Shown here piece by piece: positions 21,601 through 28,204 of a stretch of DNA of 37,141 nucleotides (positions are counted from its first letter, which is position 1; each line of letters opens with the position of its first letter). The notes under the pieces were generated by a model. It saw nothing but the letters and a program-made list of their open reading frames with translations, ran no database searches and was not told the DNA's origin. The stretch is from a virus. The position numbers and the translations under genes were made by a program. Location: the IMG/VR virus record IMGVR_UViG_3300032173_000017, positions 1-37,141 of that record. One strand, written 5' to 3'.

Positions 21601-23345
21601 GAAGTGCGAACGGCCGCAGCCAGGCCGAGGGCATTCGGCGCCTTGATCAGCACGGTATTGGCGTGGCTTTGAGGCACGCCGCGGAAGGAGCTGGCGGCAT
21701 TGTCGGCCCGCGTCTTGAAGTCTTCCTCATTCAGGGCGTCGGATAAGTCAATGTCCGGGGCAGTCGGTATCTGGGGCTCTGAAACCGATGCGATGGGGAT
21801 CCCGACTTGAGCCGCCGGTTCCGGCGAAGGAACGGCTATGGGCGGGGCTTCCGGCGGCAGGGCAGTAGCAGGTTGCGCCTTCTTGGCCTGCAGGTCTTTT
21901 ACATAATCTTCGTGCGCTGCCCTGATTTTCTCCCCCATAATCTCGCCCATTTGAGCGAACCCTGAAAACAGGCCGCCCATAGAGAAACCCCAGAACATGC
22001 CTTCCTTCATCTCATCGTTGAACGCTACTTTATCGCCGCGAGCGCTTTGCTGGATCACGGCCTGAACGCCCTCCTCGCCCGCTTGCCATCCGCCTTCTAC
22101 TACCGCCACTCCCGCGAATTTCAGAAGTTTCACAATGGCGTTTGATTGTTGCTTCGAGATCTTGCCCGCCGAGACCAGGGCCAACAGGGCCTGACCAAAA
22201 TCAGAGCCGGTCAGAATCATGTTATTTTTGAACACTTTATCTGCGATGACCGCCGCCTCTTGAGGCGTTTTCCCTTTTTGTATGGCCGAATCATAGGCGT
22301 CGCCGCCTTCCATCGCCGATTCCTGAAGGCGGTTGATAACCCCGATCATCAATGATGTCACGGAGGGTGGCACGCCAGCGGAAGTCCCCGCAGCCGCCGC
22401 GATTGACGACAAAGCAAGCGACGGGGCCTGCAAGCCCAACTGTGAGCCTCCAGCCTCCATCAGATAGACGGGGTCGAATGCGCTTTTCAGGCCCTGCCAC
22501 TGCGTTTGAAAATCGGGAGCCGTGGCCCGCTCTATGGACTCGCCGAAGTGCTTGAAGGTGGTGCCTATGTTGCTCTTGGCTACGACTTCTTTTGTTTTCT
22601 GCTCTTCCGGCGTAGCCGGCACGTCTTCTGCGGCTGATAGTTTATCGCCGACGGTTTTCAGGTTGTCAGCAAGTTTCGCACCTTCGGGAGGTAGGTTCGC
22701 CTGGGATTCAATGAAGGCCCCCGTGAGCTGGAACATGGAGCCCAAGCCGCGGACAAAACTGCGGACGAACATTTTTGCTGCAAGGCCGCCGTATATGTCC
22801 GTTGGGGTAGCCCCCGCTGGCGTCCAGACGAACTCGCGCCATAGTTGGCCGGGCCGCTTCGTGACCGTAATGCCGGCCTTTTCTGCCAACGCTTCCAGCT
22901 CGGCATCGGATAATTTCGTAAACTCCGGCAGTTTGTCAGTTTCAGCCACGGCCTGCGTTTCATCGGCCAGGTCTTCTTGATACTTGGTCGTGTCAATTCC
23001 ATCCACATACCTATTGGGATGGTCAATCCCTTGAAGTTCGGCGCGATATTTGAACTGCGACGGCCAGTGCCATTGGTTGTCTTGCGGCGAGATGCCGGGC
23101 TTCTCCCCGGCCAGGAACGCGAGCCGATAATCGTAAAGGTGCAGGTCAGGGTCGGGGTCGGCGGCTATGCCTGTCTTTTTGGCCCAATCCTGATACCACT
23201 TCTGAAACTCCGGCTCTTTCTCGCCGAGGTCGTAAACGACTCCCCGTGCGTCAACCCGCGAGTCCTTCGGATATTTTATGAGCCGAATGCCTGCGAGTTT
23301 CGCGAGCTCTTCGTCGGAGAGCCTGGAGAGGTCCTGGTCGTTCAA
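15648..23345 (-). CDS. giant internal virion / polyvalent protein with zincin domain, 2,565 aa
   Basis: The largest gene, one-fifth of the window, starts at TTG 23345 behind AAGGTG. Two copies of an LSDxELxxLAxxAGI motif occur at about residues 7-18 and 142-157. Hydrophobic stretches lie at about 295-335 and again in the last quarter (SLATLALSATFALQQVLQNV, KRLVPMGVLMWPLVRAVARA). Pro/Glu/Thr linkers at about 796-886 and 1370-1400 divide it into parts. HEVGH at 1560-1564 (VATFAHEVGHAFDI) with ELFAMWFAA downstream is a zincin active site. This layout, at the end of the virion module between other Gln/Ala-rich proteins and the lysis genes, fits a large ejected protein of the T7 gp16 or polyvalent-protein type, which enters the host with the DNA. 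The metallopeptidase could cut envelope or host defence proteins. Close homologues are needed to assign subdomains. Confidence 0.9.
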   Translation of the reverse strand: MNDQDLSRLSDEELAKLAGIRLIKYPKDSRVDARGVVYDLGEKEPEFQKWYQDWAKKTGIAADPDPDLHLYDYRLAFLAGEKPGISPQDNQWHWPSQFKYRAELQGIDHPNRYVDGIDTTKYQEDLADETQAVAETDKLPEFTKLSDAELEALAEKAGITVTKRPGQLWREFVWTPAGATPTDIYGGLAAKMFVRSFVRGLGSMFQLTGAFIESQANLPPEGAKLADNLKTVGDKLSAAEDVPATPEEQKTKEVVAKSNIGTTFKHFGESIERATAPDFQTQWQGLKSAFDPVYLMEAGGSQLGLQAPSLALSSIAAAAGTSAGVPPSVTSLMIGVINRLQESAMEGGDAYDSAIQKGKTPQEAAVIADKVFKNNMILTGSDFGQALLALVSAGKISKQQSNAIVKLLKFAGVAVVEGGWQAGEEGVQAVIQQSARGDKVAFNDEMKEGMFWGFSMGGLFSGFAQMGEIMGEKIRAAHEDYVKDLQAKKAQPATALPPEAPPIAVPSPEPAAQVGIPIASVSEPQIPTAPDIDLSDALNEEDFKTRADNAASSFRGVPQSHANTVLIKAPNALGLAAAVRTSIVRLFNTLKRDPFGFSSRNISAMGNYALSADGAWFTDKQLYVKGEPPKWARPSRTLSAPTAEAIATISKMTGEPAVPVYYLNMQGGFYLVSKDPLPAYRPETPAARKVAAPNVVIFRTMHDGKVYFTGYEQFRVQGIKRMFPDAEFSVAITNTAHPALLAKVNGELKAVLLPYRTSRGAPAVYSPAPLDTLVRMAGINPDVDSTTIYTLPPAEKKGGKKTKAKKGTEPTTAAEPTTEPTAAAAIPQAPEPQTEPAPRVEPIEISAEPEPETKPEPGTEPVPPETGAPPEPSSPATPPEVKTVAPGLNDRRALFQSLSHDLMQYMVKEMPAMPVRPMLDVLERIMFSPAFKEGTSTSRMGQLYAVIRFGRDIDEMAGLLTSAPLDIKDEIRSYLKSIFQLLPEFFAEEQRENGPLEKLTPKEIEYLYDKLGLRDEAVINLGLAYEGAQASRFESYLGSLRNGFLSMTEWLGPARWPLVDLNKKILNGLQERFDANIKKIERESMPDFSVTVNQVKPAADRNGTIANLTNSTEDSDEIPPTTAKAMAVDGAVFLMLNPYGGPMTIGHKMKPWISFLRYFIRRKLLSKLYPQITLKDMISPDPEDQAQGNVGWATDGHIAFKLHDNIKFTYENYKKEIKQKSIVGLVERMKPEHELELVGWVGRLRDEDFWTISKNPFHYAWQATILETNVPKQFALFKIKSTGQPFVMRADFVIPFLRAYGEEPLRFYTAADGEGMTIRQKVRGGKEEPIAIMMGAKYEIRDWNGLPVSIRAYNQAYPNDQIDIEPQIPVSGKEIAPPAEEGKPAAEPTTKKKRVKKRTPAEEADFERVMSSRDHPTPPTIGAMEVAEFYGLDWDKLDDAEHAAVIEYVENGQVILPDEFMSRISLDRYKQEKAGKGTTVWKTGKKFGDIIAGGLESMGRLILDPSKVQGYLIDFARSLGCTDFSINARMEANGAFVYGLLTGGAQIMLGTINSVATFAHEVGHAFDILQIGRGKSLNTLCERAGIPYRTEMEAGFLAELKEVTSFFREITPELIQAQPDYVRNYRWTPVELFAMWFAANALHPEAVEQLAPNFTDAMRNRFPQLQDVTAKLQIKPEDLSPNPVYEFFDPFVEAAARVTHLVPLPGEAGKSGRRLWATKIRRAATNTFLLPQWSGLFMKNPAGRKIFRAVQDNLIYFYNGALAGALENLNLRELHSLPRDSKNKIAHALDHGNRQEVQKYLSADQLRTNFGLAPQEIEVYQRIVDAINASKERIRERLRLQSDYYRSDEPTKQAIDARIDEALEKLGGYFPIERHGPWIVWATKEEMSPGEVALIEPRAGLGVAHESFYSAFTSVTEANKVAELIRKMGYKDAQVYRRETLPPGFWDRFHRMSTWDLENLVEQAGADRGDPNVQMMIKLLKMRSPLDKHFMQRRWVPGYKVDFDDMMLSLESFVEATTRRLASARARYQANPWIAQIDVKKNPEASIYYNHFLENSIYGSSKDFVHVRQGISLATLALSATFALQQVLQNVFTLWPYIGNHVGKQFMDFVYSKSMMDAFRYLATRVKGQHATIDPTLAMLLDKAITEKVVSGQYMQSLLGPGRDRARNILDALHFVAIGTEFWNKLHAACAGYILATRFDKLTSPLDIYESMKDAVEYSTYTYGKTNIPELVAQAGSVRGLVKVAYLFKATHLNYLHEFADIMARGTPKAKIRMMTSRALFLGVKRLVPMGVLMWPLVRAVARALFKKDPEYELMKGRASENPMAEAMAQFLSYGVGGWAKLDLTDMLDLGTIMSPGFDPLGQLAGPAYGMGERLATAQKLIQRKRFAEAFAQIPIRPLSNYLTAELWRKEGKEVQKDLYIKFTDAEIRGKRLGFTPARLKEQYEIRNMQKQIVGRYEDLQQRAYGEIRRNMDTTEGRLLLMAAARGDVPALYKALGDPLIKRIARHNAEVHEALTIAYMTSASPIPESVAMKNYKQYTISPADTLRWVQDEIKGKVRFENLPEK

Positions 23346-23354
23346 TTCCGCACC

Positions 23355-24380
23355 TTACCTGAATCTATAGCCGCGATCCTTCAACGCTTTCTCGATGGCC
23401 TCTTTATTTGCTTTCGCCGCAGCCTCTTGTGCTGGCGTTATCTGCACGGTTCTCGTGTTCGTGCCCGCGCCGCCCGCTGCGCCCGGGTTGCCCGCAAAGG
23501 AGAGCAGGCTCGATGTGATCTGCGGAACGGTTTCAAGATAACCCCTCGGCAGTTCGCTGCGCTTCACCGAAGCGGCGGTCATGTTGTAGTAGTTGGACGC
23601 GAAGGTCTGCAGCAGTTCCCTGTAGGCGTCGGCCTGGATGTTGCTCTTGGTCGTGCTCGCGATCTCTTCCGGCTTCTTCTGCCAGATGAACATGTTCGAC
23701 AGCGCGTCCAGGTTGCCGCTCGTCTGCGGATACTTGATCTTGATGGCGTCCACCGCTCTCTGCCAGGCGAATTCGCGGTTCTTGGAGTCTATGGTGTTGA
23801 AGCGTTCCTGCTCGGTCTTGCCGCCCCCGGCGCCAGCTCCGGGCGCGGGCGCTCCCCTGGCTATGATCTCGCCGCGGTTCGAGACATAACTCCAGCCGGT
23901 GGAGCTGTTCGGGTCTCGGACGATGTTCCCCGTCACGGTGGATTCCGGCCTGGCGAAGGCCGACAATACGGATTCGGGGGAAGCTCCAGCCGCGAGGGCC
24001 TGCGCCAGAAGCGGACTTTCCTGCTCCAGGGTGGTGCCAAGGTTTTGCCGGCCCAGCTCTTCGCCCATAAGTTTCTGGAGCGTCAGTTCTTTACCGGCCA
24101 TCTCGACCGGGAAGGATTCGGCCTCCCGCTCGCCACGGGCCTTCTCCAGCTCCAGCAATTCCATGATCCGCTGGCGCTCCAACTCGGCCTGCTTCTGGTT
24201 GTAGAGCTGATTCAGGCCGCCGGCATAGGCCGCGCCCAGGCCGGAGATACCCTGCGTGAGAACGCCGCCGATGTTCCGGCCGCGCGCGGCGGCCAGACCT
24301 GCGGCGATAAGGCTGCCGTAGAGCAACCCTTTGCGTTCATCATCGGAAATGAAATCCTTGGCCGACTTCACGTCTATCAT
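23355..24380 (-). CDS. putative internal virion protein, 341 aa
   Basis: A Gly/Ala-rich hydrophobic N-terminus (LLYGSLIAAGLAAARGRNIG) and a long charged helical region (LYNQKQAELERQRIMELLELEKARGEREA) suggest a coiled coil with membrane-active ends, typical of phage ejection proteins. Downstream there are Thr/Ser-rich stretches and a small domain ending KANKEAIEKALKDRGYRFR. Its ATG overlaps the upstream stop (ATGA). It immediately precedes the giant protein, so it probably forms part of the same ejected channel. No sequence family is recognised, so the role is inferred from neighbours and composition. Confidence 0.75.
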   Translation of the reverse strand: MIDVKSAKDFISDDERKGLLYGSLIAAGLAAARGRNIGGVLTQGISGLGAAYAGGLNQLYNQKQAELERQRIMELLELEKARGEREAESFPVEMAGKELTLQKLMGEELGRQNLGTTLEQESPLLAQALAAGASPESVLSAFARPESTVTGNIVRDPNSSTGWSYVSNRGEIIARGAPAPGAGAGGGKTEQERFNTIDSKNREFAWQRAVDAIKIKYPQTSGNLDALSNMFIWQKKPEEIASTTKSNIQADAYRELLQTFASNYYNMTAASVKRSELPRGYLETVPQITSSLLSFAGNPGAAGGAGTNTRTVQITPAQEAAAKANKEAIEKALKDRGYRFR

Positions 24381-24733
24381 TTTCCACCTCCGAGCAACGA
24401 CCTGAACGAGGCCCGCTGACCGAAGGGGAACTGCGGCTGCACCGGATATTTCTGGCCGAGCGAAACCGCCGGAGCGAACCCCTTGGGTTCCTGGAACATG
24501 CCAGCCACGGACGCCAGGGCGGCAGCCGCTCCGACCAGCATGTCCTCGTAATTGACCTTTTTCTTCCCGGCCTTGCCGCCGCCGAGCAGGCTCGATGTCT
24601 TCTGTTCGGCCAGGCTGAACTCGTTCGGGCCCGGCTTCGGCGCGAGGCTGAAGCCCGAGGCCATTTGCTTCATCCTGGCCTGCTCCAGAAGCATCTGGAT
24701 TATTTGCCGCAAATCAGGCTGTGCTTGTATCAT
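24377..24733 (-). CDS. small virion-module protein, 118 aa
   Basis: A Met/Gln-rich N-terminus (MIQAQPDLRQIIQMLLEQAR) and a Gly/Lys middle (KTSSLLGGGKAGKKKVNYED) lead to a small Ala-rich hydrophobic segment (MLVGAAAALASVAGMF) and a C-terminal repeat of SLLGGGK. It is coupled by ATGA to the genes on both sides. No family is recognised. Being short and surrounded by internal virion candidates, it is probably a minor structural component. Confidence 0.75.
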   Translation of the reverse strand: MIQAQPDLRQIIQMLLEQARMKQMASGFSLAPKPGPNEFSLAEQKTSSLLGGGKAGKKKVNYEDMLVGAAAALASVAGMFQEPKGFAPAVSLGQKYPVQPQFPFGQRASFRSLLGGGK

Positions 24734-24969
24734 TTTCCCCTCCTGGCCCCTGTTGAAGTATTATAGACATCCAATAAATTGGAACCGAGAAGCGGTCTGG
24801 AATAAGGGTTGGAGAGTGCTATGGGCTGCCGCCCGGTCTGGCCCTGGCTGCCGTAGGCCGGGGCAAACGTTTTTTGTTTGTGCAGTGAATCCGAGACATT
24901 TTTGCCCATCGCGCTGGCTGACGCGCCAATATCGGCGATTGTTGCGATTGTGGATAGTGCGTGTCCCAT
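24730..24969 (-). CDS. small hypothetical virion-module protein, 79 aa
   Basis: It begins at ATG 24969 behind TAGGAGG. The sequence (HALSTIATIADIGASASAMG, then LSNPYSRPLLGSNLLDVYNT) is Ala/Ser-rich and could adopt a short helix followed by an unstructured Pro-rich end. It is followed at once by the 118-residue gene (ATGA). No recognised domain. Confidence 0.75.
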   Translation of the reverse strand: MGHALSTIATIADIGASASAMGKNVSDSLHKQKTFAPAYGSQGQTGRQPIALSNPYSRPLLGSNLLDVYNTSTGARRGK

Positions 24970-24978
24970 GGTGGCCTC

Positions 24979-25662
24979 CTATTTGCCCCGTGCGACCGCC
25001 GTGCTTACTCCGCCGTAGTCGCCGGATACAAGATTTATAAGATTGGTCAGGCGCTGCCAGGGCTCCATCTGGCCGAACTCCCATCGGTTCATCGCCTCAT
25101 CTATCTTGGCCTGTTCCATCGCCTGCTCTTCCGAACCGACGGCTCCGAGCCGGAGCAGGTCCGAGACGTCCATCTCGGCGATGCCGGGAGCCAACTGCAG
25201 CGCCCCGGCCTGCCGATTCCTTTCCGACTCGTAGGCCTGGCCATAAATGTTCGAGGCTACGTCTGCGGCCGCCCTTCCACGCATCTGGCCCCAGGCACCA
25301 CTGCCGTAGCGACCGGCGGCGACCGCGGACGTGTCAAGCGAGGGCAGGACGCTTTCGAGGCCCTTCTGGACATAGCCAGCCAGGTAGGGGTTCGACTCGG
25401 GAGACAGATAGCCGCCGGATAAGGTCCTGGCCAGCTCCGACTGCGCGGCCACCGTGACGGGCGAACCGCCGAGCGAGCGGGCCTTCAGCAGCCCCTGGGC
25501 CTGAAGCTGCGTCGGCGTGAAACCCGCGATCGTTGAGCCCGGATAATAGAGCAGGGGCCGCCCATACAGTTTCTGGGCTTCGGATGCCCCGTAAGAAAGA
25601 TAGGGCATCTGCCATTCGGCCGGCTTCGTCGTTGTCGTTGAAGTCTGTGTTGATTTAGCCAT
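24979..25662 (-). CDS. putative internal virion / DNA ejection protein, 227 aa
   Basis: This Gln/Ala/Gly-rich protein resembles the class of short podoviral ejection-type proteins: a Thr-rich start (MAKSTQTSTTTTKPAEW), P-YLSYGASEAQKLYGRPLLYYPGST and GFTPTQLQAQGLLKARSL, then SNPYLAGYVQKGLESVLPSL and a helical end (SERNRQAGALQLAPGI). It starts at ATG 25662 behind GGGAGG and overlaps the GNAT-like gene by 8 bases. A structural role in the virion is very likely from position. The specific label is an inference from family resemblance. Confidence 0.75.
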   Translation of the reverse strand: MAKSTQTSTTTTKPAEWQMPYLSYGASEAQKLYGRPLLYYPGSTIAGFTPTQLQAQGLLKARSLGGSPVTVAAQSELARTLSGGYLSPESNPYLAGYVQKGLESVLPSLDTSAVAAGRYGSGAWGQMRGRAAADVASNIYGQAYESERNRQAGALQLAPGIAEMDVSDLLRLGAVGSEEQAMEQAKIDEAMNRWEFGQMEPWQRLTNLINLVSGDYGGVSTAVARGK

Positions 25663-26098
25663 CTTTTACCTCCCGGATAAACTCCTGGTATCCCCTCTTG
25701 AACCCCAGGGGGCCGAGCTTTCGCTCAAAGGCCTCGTCCCTTTGGGTATAGAACCGGATTGTTTTACATTTCATGAACCTGCCATATTTGTCCAGCATCT
25801 TCAATCCTTCGCTGAACATGTCGAGATTTGCCCCTTTGCTGAACATGTGAACAACCCACAGGCTCCGCTCCCCGAAGGGGACTTCCTCGACCTTGGTCGT
25901 AAAGAACCCGCCGTATTGGCCGTTGACGAACCATACCCAGAGCAGAGCCTCACCTGCCATCAGTTCGTTGAAGATCTTCTCCAGGTTGGCGTCCTGGTAA
26001 GTGTGAACCAGGACCTTCTCCATCCCCTCGCAGATCATCTTCCAATTACGGATGATAGCTTTCGTGTTGTAAATAGGCAGGATTTGAAAATTATCCAT
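25655..26098 (-). CDS. GNAT-like protein, 147 aa
   Basis: I chose ATG 26098, with AGGGAG 6 nt upstream; ATG 26101 is just as possible. The sequence (EGMEKVLVHTYQDANLEKIF, ALLWVWFVNGQYGGFFTTKV, VVHMFSKGANLDM) fits an N-acetyltransferase-like fold with LGPLGFKRGYQEFIREV at the end, a layout common in GNAT proteins. I do not see a clear acetyl-CoA loop (Q/RxxGxG/A), so activity is doubtful. Similar proteins are encoded in the virion regions of other podovirus-like phages and may be structural or modify a virion protein. Confidence 0.72.
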   Translation of the reverse strand: MDNFQILPIYNTKAIIRNWKMICEGMEKVLVHTYQDANLEKIFNELMAGEALLWVWFVNGQYGGFFTTKVEEVPFGERSLWVVHMFSKGANLDMFSEGLKMLDKYGRFMKCKTIRFYTQRDEAFERKLGPLGFKRGYQEFIREVKDG

Positions 26099-26117
26099 CA
26101 TCAACTCCCTCAAAAGT

Positions 26118-26387
26118 TTACTTCGTCTCCATCCGCTTTTCAAGTTTGTCAAGGCTCTTTTGTAAGTCCTCTATGGCGACCTTGATGCCCGCCACGTCCT
26201 GCGGCAGGGGGCGGAGAGAAAGGATGCATTCCTCGATCCTCGCCACCCGTTCGTTTAGGCCATTGGCGGCATTGACCACCCGGGTTTTGCTCAATTCGCT
26301 TACGGCGATATACGCGACGAGGCTCAAAAGAGCGATGATGTTCACGATCATCTTCATCGTGCCGTTTTTGAACATGCCGTCCATCAT
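26118..26387 (-). CDS. membrane-anchored coiled-coil protein, possible spanin or lysis regulator, 89 aa
   Basis: ATG 26387 is preceded by AGGAGG. A single transmembrane segment at about residues 12-30 (MIVNIIALLSLVAYIAVSEL) is followed by a soluble coiled coil (NGLNERVARIEECILS and VAIEDLQKSLDKLEKRM). This is the topology of an inner-membrane spanin subunit, although no outer-membrane partner with a lipobox was found. It follows the next membrane protein gene by 19 nt. A simple anchoring role is equally possible. Confidence 0.75.
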   Translation of the reverse strand: MMDGMFKNGTMKMIVNIIALLSLVAYIAVSELSKTRVVNAANGLNERVARIEECILSLRPLPQDVAGIKVAIEDLQKSLDKLEKRMETK

Positions 26388-26406
26388 GGTTAAAACCTCC
26401 TGTGAA

Positions 26407-26652
26407 TTATCTCATCAAACCTGAAAACGTCCCGGCTCCCGTCCCGAGAGCGTAGGCCAACATCAGCCAGAAATTGCGCTCGACGACCAGGGTCGCTATC
26501 ACCAGCACCGAAAACATCGTAATGGCGAACGCCAAGGACGATGCCTCGTAAACCCGCCGGTGGGAAATCGCCAGATAATAGCGGGAGATGAGATAATCTC
26601 CCACCACGCCGGCGGCGAAGTATCCCGCGAGTTTTATGAGCAGGCCAGCCAT
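26407..26652 (-). CDS. three-span membrane protein, 81 aa
   Basis: Three hydrophobic stretches (LLIKLAGYFAAGVVGDYLI, LAFAITMFSVLVIATLVV, FWLMLAYALGTGAGTF) with few charges between them fit a small three-span protein. A GGAG sits 8 nt before ATG 26652. An overlapping frame of 94 codons (26390-26674) is a shadow with no such features. Together with the following anchored coiled-coil protein it could be a second, spanin- or holin-like lysis pair placed in the virion module, but no homologue is recognised. Confidence 0.8.
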   Translation of the reverse strand: MAGLLIKLAGYFAAGVVGDYLISRYYLAISHRRVYEASSLAFAITMFSVLVIATLVVERNFWLMLAYALGTGAGTFSGLMR

Positions 26653-26674
26653 CGTCTTGCTCCATTTTCTTCAC

Positions 26675-27541
26675 CTATTCAATATAAACCGAGCCGCTGA
26701 ATCTGCCGTTGGCCGGGTTCGTGACCCACGTCGGGCAAACTACTTTGATTTCAAAATAGTCGCCTGCCGCCATGGAGATATTCAGGGCGCCGTTCTGCCA
26801 GAGGCCCAGGCTGGCATCAAGCCCGACCGACTGGATTAAATAATCCGTTGTCGCGTTCTTCCTGATATAAACGCTGACAGCCTCGTCGCTTCCGGCGGTG
26901 CTAAAATAACCCTCTATAGAAGCCGCTTTTATTGTCCCGGCCTTCGGGACATAGACGCGTGCCTGACCCTGCGAAGTTGCGGGCGCGGCGGCGGCCTTAT
27001 TGCCGAAATAGTAGGTGGCCGCGTCTGTTAGCGTCGCCAGGTTGGCCGCCGTAAGGCTCAATGCGTAACCGAGGCTCGAACCAGCGGCTGGCGCCGCCCA
27101 GGTGCCGTCAGCCCGTAAGAAGTTGGTTGTGCCGCCGCCGAGTTTCGGAAGCAGGCCGTGGTGCACGGTCGTCGCATCAAGGTCGGTATTGTCGTCCGGC
27201 GAGGCCAGGTCATCTAATTTTATCGCATCCCCGCCGCCGCTTTGGTGCGTCACGGCATGTGCCGGTGCTGTCGCCGTGTTCCAAACCGACCCGTCAAAAA
27301 CCTTATCAGCGTTGGCCGTCGCGTCCCAGGCCCGCCAGCCCTCGTCCGGCATGATGAAACTCCAGCCCGTGCCGTTGTAAACCGCTATCCGCTGGGCATA
27401 GCCCGTCCAGGCCCCTGTCGGGCTTGAACCGACAATATACCTGTCGCCCTTCACCGGCGAGGTAGGTGGGTCGTTCTGCGTAGCCAATACCGGCGGCTGC
27501 CAGGAGAACGCCCCCAGGACAGGCACCTGATGTTGTGTCAA
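26675..27541 (-). CDS. tail fibre-like protein with DUF2793 N-terminus, 288 aa
   Basis: Residues 1-95 carry the DUF2793 pattern: FSWQPPVLATQNDPP, GDRYIVGSSPTGAWTGYA and EGWRAWDATANADKVFDGSVW. This domain occurs in phage tail proteins. A collagen-free linker, HAVTHQSGGGDAIKLDDLAS and FLRADGTWAAP, follows and is shared with the proteins at 27554 and 30466. The last 140 residues (LSLTAANLATLTDAATYYFG and on) are a beta-rich domain ending in FEIKVVCPTWVTNPANGRFS. Such C-terminal ends carry receptor binding in fibres. It starts behind GGAGG and is the last fibre gene of the module. It is probably a trimeric side or tail fibre. Confidence 0.82.
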   Translation of the reverse strand: MTQHQVPVLGAFSWQPPVLATQNDPPTSPVKGDRYIVGSSPTGAWTGYAQRIAVYNGTGWSFIMPDEGWRAWDATANADKVFDGSVWNTATAPAHAVTHQSGGGDAIKLDDLASPDDNTDLDATTVHHGLLPKLGGGTTNFLRADGTWAAPAAGSSLGYALSLTAANLATLTDAATYYFGNKAAAAPATSQGQARVYVPKAGTIKAASIEGYFSTAGSDEAVSVYIRKNATTDYLIQSVGLDASLGLWQNGALNISMAAGDYFEIKVVCPTWVTNPANGRFSGSVYIE

Positions 27542-27553
27542 GGCGGCCTCCTA

Positions 27554-28189
27554 TCAGATGTTGATTAAGATGCAGTCGTAATCAGAGTCGTAGCTTGCCC
27601 TCCGGTCATAGGCCTCTTTCGCCTGGGCTGTCGTGACATTGTTTGTGCCGTCGTTCAGTGCTTCGGCCTTGTCAACGATGGAGTCGTTGTCGGTATCATA
27701 GACCGACTTGGACATGTCGCCGCCGCCGGTCGGAACCGCCCAGGTGCCGTCGCCCCGCAGGAATTTTGCGGTATCATTCGGCGCCTTGGGGGCGAGGCCG
27801 TGGGCCGACGTGCTGACGTTCAGGTTGGTGTTGTCGGTCGGCGACGCCAATTCATCGAGCTTGATTGAATCGGCTCCGCCCGACTTGTGGCTCGTGGCGT
27901 GGGCCTCGGCCACGGCTTTTGTTTCCGTCCAGTTTGTGCCGTCAAACACATAGTCCACATTTGCCGTCGCATCATACACGCGCCAGCCCTCGGCGGCGAC
28001 GTCAAATAGCCAGCCCGTGCCGTTATAGGTCGCTATCGTTTTAGCGTGACCTACCCAGGCTCCTGTCGGACTTGAGCCGACGACATACCTGTCACCCTTC
28101 GCCGGCGTGGCAGGCGGGTCGTTCTGCGTGGCCAGCACTGGCGGCTGCCACGAGAACTGTTCCAGGACAGGGATGCGATACTGTGACAT
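27554..28189 (-). CDS. tail fibre-like protein with DUF2793 N-terminus, 211 aa
   Basis: A paralogue of the 26675 gene: FSWQPPVLATQNDPPA, GDRYVVGSSPTGAWVGHA and EGWRVYDATANVDYVFDG repeat its DUF2793 part, then HATSHKSGGADSIKLDELAS and FLRGDGTWAVP repeat its linker. Its C-terminal 55 residues (MSKSVYDTDNDSIVDKAEAL, then RRASYDSDYDC) match the C-terminus of the 28205 protein. The DxDNDxxxDxxE loop recalls calcium-binding repeats. ATG 28189 lies behind AGGAGG. The gene seems to be a mosaic of two neighbours. It is probably a tail fibre or fibre-attachment protein. Confidence 0.82.
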   Translation of the reverse strand: MSQYRIPVLEQFSWQPPVLATQNDPPATPAKGDRYVVGSSPTGAWVGHAKTIATYNGTGWLFDVAAEGWRVYDATANVDYVFDGTNWTETKAVAEAHATSHKSGGADSIKLDELASPTDNTNLNVSTSAHGLAPKAPNDTAKFLRGDGTWAVPTGGGDMSKSVYDTDNDSIVDKAEALNDGTNNVTTAQAKEAYDRRASYDSDYDCILINI

Positions 28190-28204
28190 TTTAAGCCTCC
28201 TTGC

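Noticed and set aside
26390-26674. 94-codon frame overlapping the three-span membrane protein gene
   Set aside because: It has no recognisable features, while the 81-residue frame is strongly hydrophobic with regular transmembrane spacing.
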